A stretch of DNA of 64,000 bases from Nitrococcus mobilis Nb-231 (GTDB lineage Bacteria > Pseudomonadota > Gammaproteobacteria > Nitrococcales > Nitrococcaceae), in contig NZ_CH672427.1 of assembly GCF_000153205.1 (NCBI RefSeq), positions 1,537,057 through 1,601,056 of the forward strand, in the 5' to 3' direction. Below, piece after piece: positions 48,594 through 56,838 of this stretch (positions within the stretch are counted from its first letter, which is position 1; each line of letters opens with the position of its first letter). Position numbers and translations under genes: made by a program. The notes beneath the pieces are model-generated. The model made no database searches. It was given only the letters and a program-made list of their open reading frames with translations, and had not been told where the DNA came from.

Positions 48594-48952
48594 CGGCCAA
48601 TAGATGGATCTTGTAGACGGAGCGCCAAGGCGCGATTTAGTCCTTGCGGGTGCCGACCACAAATATCGACAGCTCGCTGTCGCTCAAGGCCGCAGGATAG
48701 CCATCGACCCGATAACGGACTTCGGCAAGCTGGTTGGCCAGATACAGGCGGCGCAAATACTCCGAGTGCATGCGAAACGGCATGCGCGTGCCGTTCGTGC
48801 TCCAGGCCATCAGATCGAGCGTGGGCGCGCTCGCCCATCAGATATTCCTACACCCGCTGCGACCAAATGAGATCGTTCGACTGCAAAAGCTGGAATACAC
48901 CCTTCATCTGCCAGTCTCCAAGATAGCCTTGTTGCCACATGACGTCCTCTAG
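48594..48952 (-). pseudogene. phaC remnant, C-terminal half
   Basis: Polyhydroxyalkanoate synthase fragment. LEDVMWQQGYLGDWQMKGVF and LLQSNDLIWSQRV are followed by an in-frame TAG where Gln is expected. EYLMGERAHA follows, then a one-base insertion, then DLMAWSTNGTRMPFRMHSEY and SIFVVGTRKD. A further shift precedes IAPWRSVYKIHLLA. The upstream end joins the terminal repeat of the serine-recombinase element, whose frame runs into it. The N-terminal piece lies on the other side of the element at about 51.2-51.4 kb. Confidence 0.8.
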
Positions 48953-50611
48953 ACACCCTGAACGCAAAAGGTAACTTTGGTCGGGGATCGTCACATTGCC
49001 ATTGGAGGGTGGCGGTTGGGTGCTGGCCGAAGGCGTAGTTGGTTGCGCCGGGATCGAGTGGCGGATGGTGATAGTATCATCATCAACCAAGACCTCCTTA
49101 ACCAGCAAGCGGACGATTCTCTGGCGGTCACTGATTTCCAAAGTCTCTGCCGATTCCCGCAGTCGCTGGAGGAAAGCGGTCAATGTTTCGGCCAAACGCA
49201 GGAACGACATGCGGTCGGCGGCCTGACTGAAGATTGCCTGCAGCTCGGATTTCAATCCCTGTTCGCGGGCCCGCAGTTCGGGCATGCGGCCTCGCAGTTC
49301 GTCCAAAGACACGAGGTCTTCCTGGTAGGCGGTCACCAGGCGGTCCATGCTTTTGCTCAGGCGCGTGAGGTCGCGTTCGACAGCGTCCTGGCGTTTCTTC
49401 GTCGGTTCACTCGCACGGGCCGCATCCAGGCGGCGGTCAAGCTCGGCGTTGATGAGCCCCGGATCGGCGATCAGCCGCATCACCTCCTGCCACACGATGT
49501 GGTCGAGCAGGTCCTGGCGGATCGGGCGACTGTCGCACACGGATCCGCCGAGATGACGCCAGCCATCCGAACCCAGGCAGCGGTAATAGTGGATTTTGCG
49601 TGCACTCGTGCGGGTCGACGCGCGGTAGAGCGCGTAGCCGCATTTGCGGCACGAGACCAAGCCCTGCACAAGGCTGGGCTCGATGGTCCGGCGCGGTGCG
49701 AAACGCTTGTTGTCGGCCAAGCGCTCGGCCGCCAAAGCGAAGGTTTCCTCGCTGACAAGGGCGGGGACCGGCACTTCGATCCATTCCTCGCGCGGCCGCT
49801 CATGTGCGCTGGTCTTTTCACCATGGACCGACCGACCCGACAGACGGAATGGCTTGGTCACCTTTTGCCTCGGCCCGACCTGTGTCTTGTTGAAGCAGGC
49901 GGTGCCCTTATAGGCGGGATTGCGCAACATCCCCCACACGACCGAACGCTCCCAACGGGTCACTCGCCGGCGTGTCGGAGGGCCCATCTCCCGCAACAGC
50001 CGGGCGATGGCGCCGATGCTCAGACCGTCGACGGTGTATTTCTCAAACACCAGCCGCACGACTGCCGCCTCGGCGGCATCGATCTCGTAACGCGCCGGCG
50101 TTTCGGGCATCTTGCGAATGTAGCGATAGCCGTAGGGCGCCCCGCCAAGCACAGAGATCTCGCCCGATTTGGCGCGGTGACGCTTGCCACGGCGGGAGCG
50201 TTCGAGAATCTGGGCGCGTTCGTACTCGGCGATCATCCCTTGGAATTGCAGCATGAGCTGATCTTCGGGCGTGGCGGAATGCGGCGCCTTGATGAAGATG
50301 GCTTCGACACCATGGCGGGCGAACTCTTCGGTCAGCAGAACCTGATAGGCATACTTTCTGCTCAGCCGATCCGGCGAGTGGATGAGCACTGCTTGGATTT
50401 GGCCCTCGGCCGCGAGGTCGCGCAGCCGCTCCAAGCCGGGCCGCAGCAGGCTGGCGCCGCTGAAACCTTCGTCCTCGATTATCCATTCATCGGGTACGGT
50501 GAACCCCTGCTCGCGGGCGAACTCGATCAATGCCGCGGTTTGGCTGGCGATCGTGTTCGCTCCCTTCTGTTGGTCGGAGGATACCCGGGCATAAATCGCG
50601 GCGATCTTCAT
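48848..50611 (-). CDS. Large serine recombinase (resolvase/integrase family)
   Basis: Site-specific recombinase of the large serine family, 587 residues. The catalytic domain opens with IYARVSSDQQ, where Ser11 is the probable nucleophile; DRLSRKYAYQ and ERSRRGKRH are typical later catalytic-domain segments. A Recombinase domain (GGAPYGYRYIRK), a zinc ribbon (SCRKCGYALY with YYRC) and a coiled coil follow. GAGGGGAG precedes ATG 50611. The last 30 or so residues (after YLLRSG) are not native: the frame runs through the element end into phaC and ends at the phaC nonsense codon. The element's own stop is therefore missing. Confidence 0.9.
   Translation of the reverse strand: MKIAAIYARVSSDQQKGANTIASQTAALIEFAREQGFTVPDEWIIEDEGFSGASLLRPGLERLRDLAAEGQIQAVLIHSPDRLSRKYAYQVLLTEEFARHGVEAIFIKAPHSATPEDQLMLQFQGMIAEYERAQILERSRRGKRHRAKSGEISVLGGAPYGYRYIRKMPETPARYEIDAAEAAVVRLVFEKYTVDGLSIGAIARLLREMGPPTRRRVTRWERSVVWGMLRNPAYKGTACFNKTQVGPRQKVTKPFRLSGRSVHGEKTSAHERPREEWIEVPVPALVSEETFALAAERLADNKRFAPRRTIEPSLVQGLVSCRKCGYALYRASTRTSARKIHYYRCLGSDGWRHLGGSVCDSRPIRQDLLDHIVWQEVMRLIADPGLINAELDRRLDAARASEPTKKRQDAVERDLTRLSKSMDRLVTAYQEDLVSLDELRGRMPELRAREQGLKSELQAIFSQAADRMSFLRLAETLTAFLQRLRESAETLEISDRQRIVRLLVKEVLVDDDTITIRHSIPAQPTTPSASTQPPPSNGNVTIPDQSYLLRSGCLEDVMWQQGYLGDWQMKGVFQLLQSNDLIWSQRV
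48956..48980 (+). repeat. Terminal inverted repeat, left copy
   Basis: Begins CCCTGAACGCAAAAGGTAAC and pairs with 51166-51190. This copy lies inside the recombinase reading frame and encodes part of its C-terminus. Confidence 0.75.
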
Positions 50612-50765
50612 CGCTCCCCTCCCTTACGCACGGTCCCACACCGGCGACACGGACCCGCTCCGGTACCAAAATCCCATAGACCTGTTCCAGTTTGACGGCG
50701 AGGAGACGGTCAAACGCATGCTCGAGACGGACGCTGCGATCACTGGCGCCGCGCCGGTCAGCCAT
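50487..50765 (-). CDS. Small protein of the recombinase element
   Basis: A 92-residue frame starting at ATG 50765, which overlaps the end of the regulator gene by eight bases. Translational coupling is thus likely. The first half (LEHAFDRLLAVKLEQVYGIL) is a probable amphipathic helix. The second half overlaps the recombinase start by 125 bases and is arginine-rich, so its real extent is uncertain. No known domain. It may be an accessory factor of the recombinase, analogous to directionality factors, but that is a guess. Confidence 0.5.
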   Translation of the reverse strand: MADRRGASDRSVRLEHAFDRLLAVKLEQVYGILVPERVRVAGVGPCVREGSDEDRRDLCPGILRPTEGSEHDRQPNRGIDRVRPRAGVHRTR

Positions 50766-51087
50766 TGCCGCCGGCTTCGTCGAGAAACGCGCGCAGCGCC
50801 CGACTGACCATGTCGCTGATCGTCGTCTCCTCGGCCGCAGCCCGCGTTCGAATCGCGTCGACCAAACTGGGCGGAAGCTTGAACGTCACGGCCGTCGTTG
50901 GCTCGGTCACTGGCACCGGCCGGCCGATTGCCTGGGCCGCCTCGATGTAGCGATAGGCCTGACGTCGGGACAGCGTGAATTGGCGCGACAACAACACGGC
51001 AGCCTCCGCCACCTTCAGCCCACGCGCGAGCAACCCATAGGCCGCATTGAGACGTTGCGCCTTCTGCGTATCGGTCGATCGCGACAT
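50758..51087 (-). CDS. HTH/ribbon-helix-helix DNA-binding protein
   Basis: A 109-residue protein with two apparent DNA-binding parts. The N-terminal segment about 10-50 (LNAAYGLLARGLKVAEAAVL, then LSRRQAYRYIEAA) resembles a helix-turn-helix. The C-terminal segment about 65-103 (VTFKLPPSLVDAIRTRA, then ISDMVSRALRAFL) resembles a ribbon-helix-helix. It is the first gene of the element, about 80 bases from the right inverted repeat, and probably controls element transcription or binds the ends. Coupled to the next gene. Confidence 0.75.
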   Translation of the reverse strand: MSRSTDTQKAQRLNAAYGLLARGLKVAEAAVLLSRQFTLSRRQAYRYIEAAQAIGRPVPVTEPTTAVTFKLPPSLVDAIRTRAAAEETTISDMVSRALRAFLDEAGGNG

Positions 51088-51165
51088 ATGACATACGTAT
51101 ATTACCTCCTGAGACGCAAATCAAGCACAGAACGGGAACGGTCGAGCGGGATTGTCCGATCGAAG

Positions 51166-51190
51166 CCGAAGTTACCCTTTGCGTTCAGGG
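51166..51190 (-). repeat. Terminal inverted repeat, right copy
   Basis: Inverted copy of 48956-48980, with two mismatches over 25 bases. It lies upstream of the regulator gene and directly borders the phaC N-terminal remnant. Confidence 0.75.
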
Positions 51191-51193
51191 CGT

Positions 51194-51390
51194 GTTGGAA
51201 ACGAACCTGGCTGTCATCGCTGAACAGATCAGCTCACCCACCTCCTCGAAATCAGTCAACGTGGCAAACAAGGATAGGCTCGCCAACTAATCGTCTCTCC
51301 GTTGCGGGCCAGCGCCGCTACGGCGATCGAGAGCAGCATCCCGCCCAAACCATAGCCCACGGCGTGCACTTTAATGCGCTTACCCTTGCG
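51194..51390 (-). pseudogene. phaC remnant, middle part
   Basis: Minus-strand reading gives IKVHAVGYGLGGMLLSIAVA and ALARNGETI. After a frameshift comes LSLFATLTDFEEVGELICSA, the lipase-box region of PHA synthase. The box reads G-Y-G-L-G-G, so the catalytic Cys of the usual GxCxGG is replaced by Gly. Together with the fragment at 48.6-48.95 kb this shows phaC was split by the recombinase element. Sequence upstream of about 51390 no longer resembles phaC. Confidence 0.75.
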
Positions 51391-51570
51391 CAAGCAGATA
51401 CCGGCACGGAGTTATCCTCCGCCCGGTATCTAGAGCCTTTCTGTTCTAGCATACAGTATCGATGGGGCCTTACCGCCACCCTTACCAATGTTCAAAAACC
51501 GAATCACGTTCCCCAGGCCGGCGGCCAGGCTCTGGTCGCTAAACGAGCCGCAACTGAGGACAAACGCCGC

Positions 51571-54500
51571 ATGATGAGCAATAGAAACTCTGAGGTGCCG
51601 CAGCCGGCGGGGGACATCCCGAAGAAGCGGTGCGCAGGCGGATCGTTGCCGATCGTCGGCATCGGCGCCTCGGCCGGCGGACTGGAAGCGCTCATGGCGC
51701 TACTCGAGCAGCTGCCGCCCGATACGGACATGGGATTCGTGCTGGTGCAGCATCTGGATCCACAGCACGACAGCACGCTCACCCAGCTTCTGAGCCGCGC
51801 CACGTCACTGCCGGTGCGCGCGGCCACGGATAACCTCCGGGTAGAAGCCGATCACGTTTATGTGATCACCCCTAACACCAGCCTCGGTATCACCGGGGGC
51901 GTGCTAAAGGTACAGCCACTCCCGCAGGGGCGCGTGTTGCACCGGCCGATCGACGCCTTTTTCGAGGCGCTGGCGCAAGATCAGCGCGAATGGGCCATCG
52001 GCGTAGTGCTCTCCGGTACGGCGAGCGACGGCAGGTTGGGCCTGGAAGCGATCAAGACCGCGGGTGGAGTCACTTTCGTGCAGGGTGATTCGGCCCGTTA
52101 CGCCTCGATGCCCCGCAGCGCCGTGGCGGCCGGCTGCGTAGATTTCGTTCTTACGCCGGCGCGCATCGCCCAGGAGCTCGCCCGAATTGCGCGCCACCTT
52201 TATGCCGTGGAGCACCCCTGCGCACCAGACGCACCCGTGCAAGACGATGCAGCCGCGGCGGCGGCGCACGGGGACGAGCAGAGCACGCCGCTTTCGGACG
52301 CGCGGCCTGCTGGCCGGGAGCGGGCCGAGTCAAAGCGTGCGCAGGAGGATTATCGGAAAATCCTGCGGCTCCTGCGCGACCACGCCGGGATAGATTTCTC
52401 ACTCTACCGCGCCAGTACCATTCAGAGGCGCATCTCCCGGCGCCTAGTGCTCAACACGCAGAACACGCTGGAGGAGTATGCCCGTTTCCTGCGTGGCAAC
52501 GCCCAAGAGCTCGATGCGCTCTACTCGGACATGCTCGTCAGCGTGACCGGCTTCTTCCGCGACGCCAAAACCTTCGACACGCTGCAGCACGAGATTCTGC
52601 CAAAGCTCCTCAGGCAGCCGGGCGACGATCCGCTGCGCGTCTGGGTGCTCGGCTGCTCCACCGGGCAGGAAGCGTATTCGCTTGCCATCGCCTACGTGGA
52701 AGCGGCGGAGCAGGCCCCGCGCTTGCGCAAGCTCCAAATCTTCGCCACCGACCTCAACGACGCGCTGCTGGACAAGGCCCGCCAAGGCCTCTATGCCAGG
52801 AGTCTTACCCAGGACATCACCCCGGAGCGCCTACAGCGGTTCTTCGTCGAAGAAGAAAATGGCTATCGCATCAGCAAGGCGCTGCGCGAAATGGTGGTGT
52901 TCGCCCGGCAGAACCTCATCAGCGACCCACCGTTTTCACAAATGGACCTCATCAGCTGCCGCAACCTGCTGATCTATCTTGAGTCGAACCTGCAGAAGAA
53001 GGTATTGCTGACACTCCATTACGCGCTGAAACCGCAGCGCTTCCTGCTGCTGGGCGCCTCGGAATCCGGCGGCGGCTTCACCGATCTGTTCGAGCCGATC
53101 GACAAAAAGCACAAGATCTATATCAAGAAAGCCGGCCCAATGCCGGCCTTTCAGCGTTCGCTGCGCAAGGAGCGCAGCGAACGCTCCCTGCCCTTCCTGC
53201 CGACAGGGCAAGAGGCAGCAGCGGAGGATTTGCGCGGCGAACTCAACGCTCAACGTGAAGCGGACCGGATCGTGGTCAACCGGTTCGGCCCGCCCGGCGT
53301 GCTCGTCAACGACAAGCTGCAAGTCCTGCAATTCCGCGGTTCGACCGGCGCCTACCTCGCGCCGCCGAGCGGCAAGGCAAGCTTCGACGTGCTCAGGATA
53401 GCGCGTTATGACTTGAAGCTGGCGCTGCGCGCCGCGATCACGCAAGCGACGCTGGCAAATGACTCCGCCCGCAGGGACGGCGTGCAGATCGAGCAAAACG
53501 GCGAGATACGGCGAGTGAACGTGGAAGTCATTCCGCTCAAAAACCTGCGCGAGCGCTGCTTGCTGATTCTATTTGAGGACGCGGGTGCGGGGGAACGGCT
53601 ACCGCTGCCCGATCGCCAATCGCCGCGCGGCGCCCGCTTGCCACGCGACGAGGCAGCCAAGCGCATCGCCGAGCTCGAAACCGAGCTCGCCGAGACGCGC
53701 GACTACCTGCAATCGATGCAGGAATGGCATGAGGCGGCCAACGAGGAAGTCCAATCCGCTAACGAAGAGCTGCAGAGCATCAACGAGGAGCTGGAGACCT
53801 CTAAAGAAGAACTTGAGTCTTCCAACGAAGAGCTCGCCACCGTCAACGAGGAAATGGCCAATCGCAACACCGAGCTCAACCGCCTCAACAACGACCTGGC
53901 CAATCTCCAAACCTCGACCGGGCTCGCCATCGTGCTGCTCGGTCGCGATCTGACCGTCCGCCGCTTTACCGAGCAGGCGGGAGAGCAGCTCGGCCTGCTG
54001 GCCAGCGACGTGGGCCGGCCCATCGACCACATCCGGCACAACCTGGTTCTGGACCCTGTCGCCGGCGAAGCCTCCTCGCTCGACCTGGAACGCCTCGCCG
54101 ACGAGGCCATCGCCCATGTACGCGAGGTGGTTCGCGAGGTGCGGGACTCAGCCAGGCGCTGGTATTCCCTGCACATACGCCCCTATCTGACACTGGATAA
54201 CAAGCTGGACGGCGCGGTGTTGGTGCTGTTGGACATCGACGCGCGCAAACGCAGCGAGTTGGCCATCGCCGAGGCACGCGACTACGCCGAAAACATCATC
54301 GATACCGTGCGCGAGCCTTTGCTCGTGCTCGACGAGCGGCTGCACGCCGAAAGGGCCAACCGTGCATTCTATCGCACCTTCGGCGTCAGACGCACCGAGA
54401 CACTCGGCCGATGCCTCTACGAGCTCGGCAATCGTCAATGGGATATCCCGCGCCTGCGCGAGCTGATGGAGCAAATCCTACCGCAGAATGTTCCCGTGGA

Positions 54501-56541
54501 GGACTTCCAGGTCGAATACGGCTTCGAGCAGCTGGGCCGACGCATCATGTTGCTCAACGCCCGGCGCATCCGCGACCCGCAGCAACAGACTCAGCGGATT
54601 CTGCTTGCCATCGAGGATATAACCGAGCGCAGGCGGGCGGAAACAGCACTGCGCGAAAGCGAATTGCGTTATCGAACGCTCTTCGAGTCGATGGACCAAG
54701 GGTATTGCGTGATCGAAATGCTGTTCGACCGCAACGGCACGCCCACCGATTATCGCTTCGTCGAAATCAACGCGGCGTTCGAGAAGCAAACCGGCTTCTC
54801 CGCTGCGCTCGGCAAGCGAATGCGCGAGCTCGCCCCCGCTCACGAAGCCCACTGGTTTGAAATCTACGGCAAGGTCGCCCTCACAGGCGAACCCGTTCGC
54901 TTTACGAACGAAGCCAAGGCATTAGCTCGTTGGTTCGACGGCTATGCCTTCCGGCTCGGTGGATCGAAAAGCCGAAGAGTCGCCGTCCTGTTCACCGACA
55001 TCACCGAGCGCAAGCGGGCAGAAGAGGAGAGCGCCCGAATTGCGGCTATCGTGGAATCCTCGCAGGATGCCATTGTTAGCAAAGACCTCAATGGCATCAT
55101 TCAGACCTGGAACGCCGGAGCGCAGCACATCTTCGGATACACAGCCCAGGAAGCGATCGGCCAACCGATCGGCATAATCATTCCCCCCAATCACATGGAT
55201 GAAGAACCAAATATTCTGGAGCGCATTCGCCGCGGTGAGCGCGTCGATCATTACGAAACGGTGCGCCAGCGCAAGGATGGCACATTGGTTGACATCTCGC
55301 TGACCGTGTCTCCGATTCTAGATGCTCGGGGCCGGGTTTCGCGTGCCTCTAAGATCGCGCGCGATATCACCGAGCGCAAGCGCATGGAGCGGCAGATCCA
55401 GGGGCAGGCCAAAGAATTAGCCGAAGTCAGCCGCCGTAAGGACGAGTTTCTGGCGATGCTTGCCCACGAGCTGCGCAACCCGTTGGCGCCGATCTTCAAT
55501 GCCCTGCAACTCATAGGGCAGAAAGGGGAGAACGCCCTGCATGAGGAGGCTCGCGAAATCATCGAACGGCAGGTGCGACATATGGCCCGCTTGATCGATG
55601 ATCTGCTGGACGTCTCGCGCATCACGAGCGGCCGTATCCGCCTGCGTCCCGAACGGGTGGATCTCAACACCATAGTCGAGCGGGCCGTGGAGCGAATGCG
55701 CCCTTTGATCGACCGCCGCGGGCAGCAATTGTCTATTGAACCGGCCCAACAGCCGATATGGCTGGACGCCGATCCCACCCGGCTGGAGCAGATCTTCGGA
55801 AACCTGCTTGACAACGCCTCGAAGTATAGCACCAATAATGGGCATATCGACCTGCGCATCGAACGCGACGACCACCGGGCCATCTCCCGGGTGCGCGACG
55901 ACGGTGAGGGCATCGCGGCCGATACGCTTCCCCGCATCTTCGAGCTGTTCGGCCAGGCCGAGAGGTCGCTGGAGCGATCCGAGGGCGGCCTAGGCATCGG
56001 GTTGGCGCTGGTCAAAAGCTTAGTCGAGATGCACGGTGGAACCGTTGACGCCTATAGCGAGGGCCTTGGGCATGGCAGCGAGTTCGTTGTACGCCTGCCG
56101 GTGGCGTCCTCGCAAGCCCGGCCGGCGGACACCACGGGTCCGCGCACCGCGGCACCCCAGGATTGCCGGCCGCGGCGGATCCTGATCGTCGATGACAACG
56201 TGGATGCGGCCAAAATGTCGGCGCTGCTGCTACGCGCATGGGGTCATGAGGCGCGCGTGGTCCACGACGGCCCCAGCGCCTTGCAAGAAGCATCGGGGTT
56301 TCAACCGCATTTGATCCTGCTGGACATTGGGCTGCCCCACATGGACGGCTATGAAGTAGCCCGCCGCATCCGGCGGGACGCGCAATCAAAAAACGTGCGG
56401 ATCGTGGCCGTCACCGGCTACGGCCAGGACACCGACCGACAACGCTCGCAAGAGGCGGGATTCGACGCTCATCTGGTCAAACCGGTCGCATCCACCGAGC
56501 TCAAAGAGCTGCTAGCCGGATTTTTGCTGCCGGCGGAGTGA
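51571..56541 (+). CDS. CheB-CheR-PAS hybrid sensor histidine kinase with receiver
   Basis: A 1656-residue multidomain signalling protein. CheB methylesterase comes first (Ser34 in IGASAGG, His61, Asp153), then CheR methyltransferase from about 261 (SAM loop LGCSTGQEAYS near 360). A coiled coil follows at about 695-781 with repeated NEEL heptads, then four PAS-like domains (about 782-890, 904-1024, 1032-1147, 1157-1270). HisKA has His1299 in AHELRNP, and HATPase_c has Asn1411 and Asn1415. The receiver has the phospho-acceptor Asp1585. ATG 51571 follows GAGGAC by about 10 bases; the frame is open much further upstream only because it runs antisense to the recombinase element. Monofunctional che genes are absent nearby, so it may act outside chemotaxis. 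Confidence 0.9.
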   Translation: MMSNRNSEVPQPAGDIPKKRCAGGSLPIVGIGASAGGLEALMALLEQLPPDTDMGFVLVQHLDPQHDSTLTQLLSRATSLPVRAATDNLRVEADHVYVITPNTSLGITGGVLKVQPLPQGRVLHRPIDAFFEALAQDQREWAIGVVLSGTASDGRLGLEAIKTAGGVTFVQGDSARYASMPRSAVAAGCVDFVLTPARIAQELARIARHLYAVEHPCAPDAPVQDDAAAAAAHGDEQSTPLSDARPAGRERAESKRAQEDYRKILRLLRDHAGIDFSLYRASTIQRRISRRLVLNTQNTLEEYARFLRGNAQELDALYSDMLVSVTGFFRDAKTFDTLQHEILPKLLRQPGDDPLRVWVLGCSTGQEAYSLAIAYVEAAEQAPRLRKLQIFATDLNDALLDKARQGLYARSLTQDITPERLQRFFVEEENGYRISKALREMVVFARQNLISDPPFSQMDLISCRNLLIYLESNLQKKVLLTLHYALKPQRFLLLGASESGGGFTDLFEPIDKKHKIYIKKAGPMPAFQRSLRKERSERSLPFLPTGQEAAAEDLRGELNAQREADRIVVNRFGPPGVLVNDKLQVLQFRGSTGAYLAPPSGKASFDVLRIARYDLKLALRAAITQATLANDSARRDGVQIEQNGEIRRVNVEVIPLKNLRERCLLILFEDAGAGERLPLPDRQSPRGARLPRDEAAKRIAELETELAETRDYLQSMQEWHEAANEEVQSANEELQSINEELETSKEELESSNEELATVNEEMANRNTELNRLNNDLANLQTSTGLAIVLLGRDLTVRRFTEQAGEQLGLLASDVGRPIDHIRHNLVLDPVAGEASSLDLERLADEAIAHVREVVREVRDSARRWYSLHIRPYLTLDNKLDGAVLVLLDIDARKRSELAIAEARDYAENIIDTVREPLLVLDERLHAERANRAFYRTFGVRRTETLGRCLYELGNRQWDIPRLRELMEQILPQNVPVEDFQVEYGFEQLGRRIMLLNARRIRDPQQQTQRILLAIEDITERRRAETALRESELRYRTLFESMDQGYCVIEMLFDRNGTPTDYRFVEINAAFEKQTGFSAALGKRMRELAPAHEAHWFEIYGKVALTGEPVRFTNEAKALARWFDGYAFRLGGSKSRRVAVLFTDITERKRAEEESARIAAIVESSQDAIVSKDLNGIIQTWNAGAQHIFGYTAQEAIGQPIGIIIPPNHMDEEPNILERIRRGERVDHYETVRQRKDGTLVDISLTVSPILDARGRVSRASKIARDITERKRMERQIQGQAKELAEVSRRKDEFLAMLAHELRNPLAPIFNALQLIGQKGENALHEEAREIIERQVRHMARLIDDLLDVSRITSGRIRLRPERVDLNTIVERAVERMRPLIDRRGQQLSIEPAQQPIWLDADPTRLEQIFGNLLDNASKYSTNNGHIDLRIERDDHRAISRVRDDGEGIAADTLPRIFELFGQAERSLERSEGGLGIGLALVKSLVEMHGGTVDAYSEGLGHGSEFVVRLPVASSQARPADTTGPRTAAPQDCRPRRILIVDDNVDAAKMSALLLRAWGHEARVVHDGPSALQEASGFQPHLILLDIGLPHMDGYEVARRIRRDAQSKNVRIVAVTGYGQDTDRQRSQEAGFDAHLVKPVASTELKELLAGFLLPAE

Positions 56542-56575
56542 GCCAACCTTTACCGGCTTACCGAAGGGACATGCT

Positions 56576-56815
56576 ATGTCTGACCATGAAAAACAGTCCC
56601 AGGACGAACAACTGCGGCAACTCAGCCACGATGTCCGGGAGTGCCTGCACGCAATCGGCCTAGGCACGGAATTACTCAAAAACCTCCGCGAAGACGAGGC
56701 CCGCTTCGCAGAGATTTGCGAGGCGATCGACAATGAGCGAAAGACGGCGCAGAGGCTCATGCACGAGCTTATCCACGCCGCCACCCATGATAACAGTAAC
56801 CGCCGAGCACAGTGA
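56576..56815 (+). CDS. Small protein resembling a histidine-kinase dimerisation helix
   Basis: A 79-residue alpha-helical protein starting 34 bases after the giant kinase gene. QLSHDVRECLHAIGLGTELL resembles the H-box helix of HisKA domains, with the histidine in LSHDVRE at the phosphorylation position. No ATPase domain follows. It could be a phosphotransfer or dimerisation partner of the upstream kinase, or a decoy that titrates phosphate. No SD is strong, but the frame is the only sensible one in this gap. Confidence 0.6.
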   Translation: MSDHEKQSQDEQLRQLSHDVRECLHAIGLGTELLKNLREDEARFAEICEAIDNERKTAQRLMHELIHAATHDNSNRRAQ

Positions 56816-56838
56816 CCCTATGATCTATCTGTGCCCGC

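Larger units (their letters stand above)
48953..51193 (-). mobile_element. Serine-recombinase element with terminal inverted repeats, inserted in phaC
   Basis: A 2.2 kb element. Its ends are an imperfect inverted repeat: 48956-48980 and 51166-51190 match at 23 of 25 positions (core CCCTGAACGCAAA), and about three more positions outward also pair. Inside are three minus-strand genes: HTH/RHH regulator, small overlapping gene, large serine recombinase. Both flanks are phaC sequence in the same orientation, proving insertion into that gene. No clear target duplication is seen. Confidence 0.75.

Noticed and set aside
48977-50695. Open frame of 572 codons on the plus strand
   Set aside because: Antisense to the serine recombinase, which has clear domains and a good start site.
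50692-51570. In-frame 5' extension of the CheB-CheR kinase gene
   Set aside because: This stretch is antisense to the element's regulator gene and to phaC remnants; the CheB domain begins just after ATG 51571.
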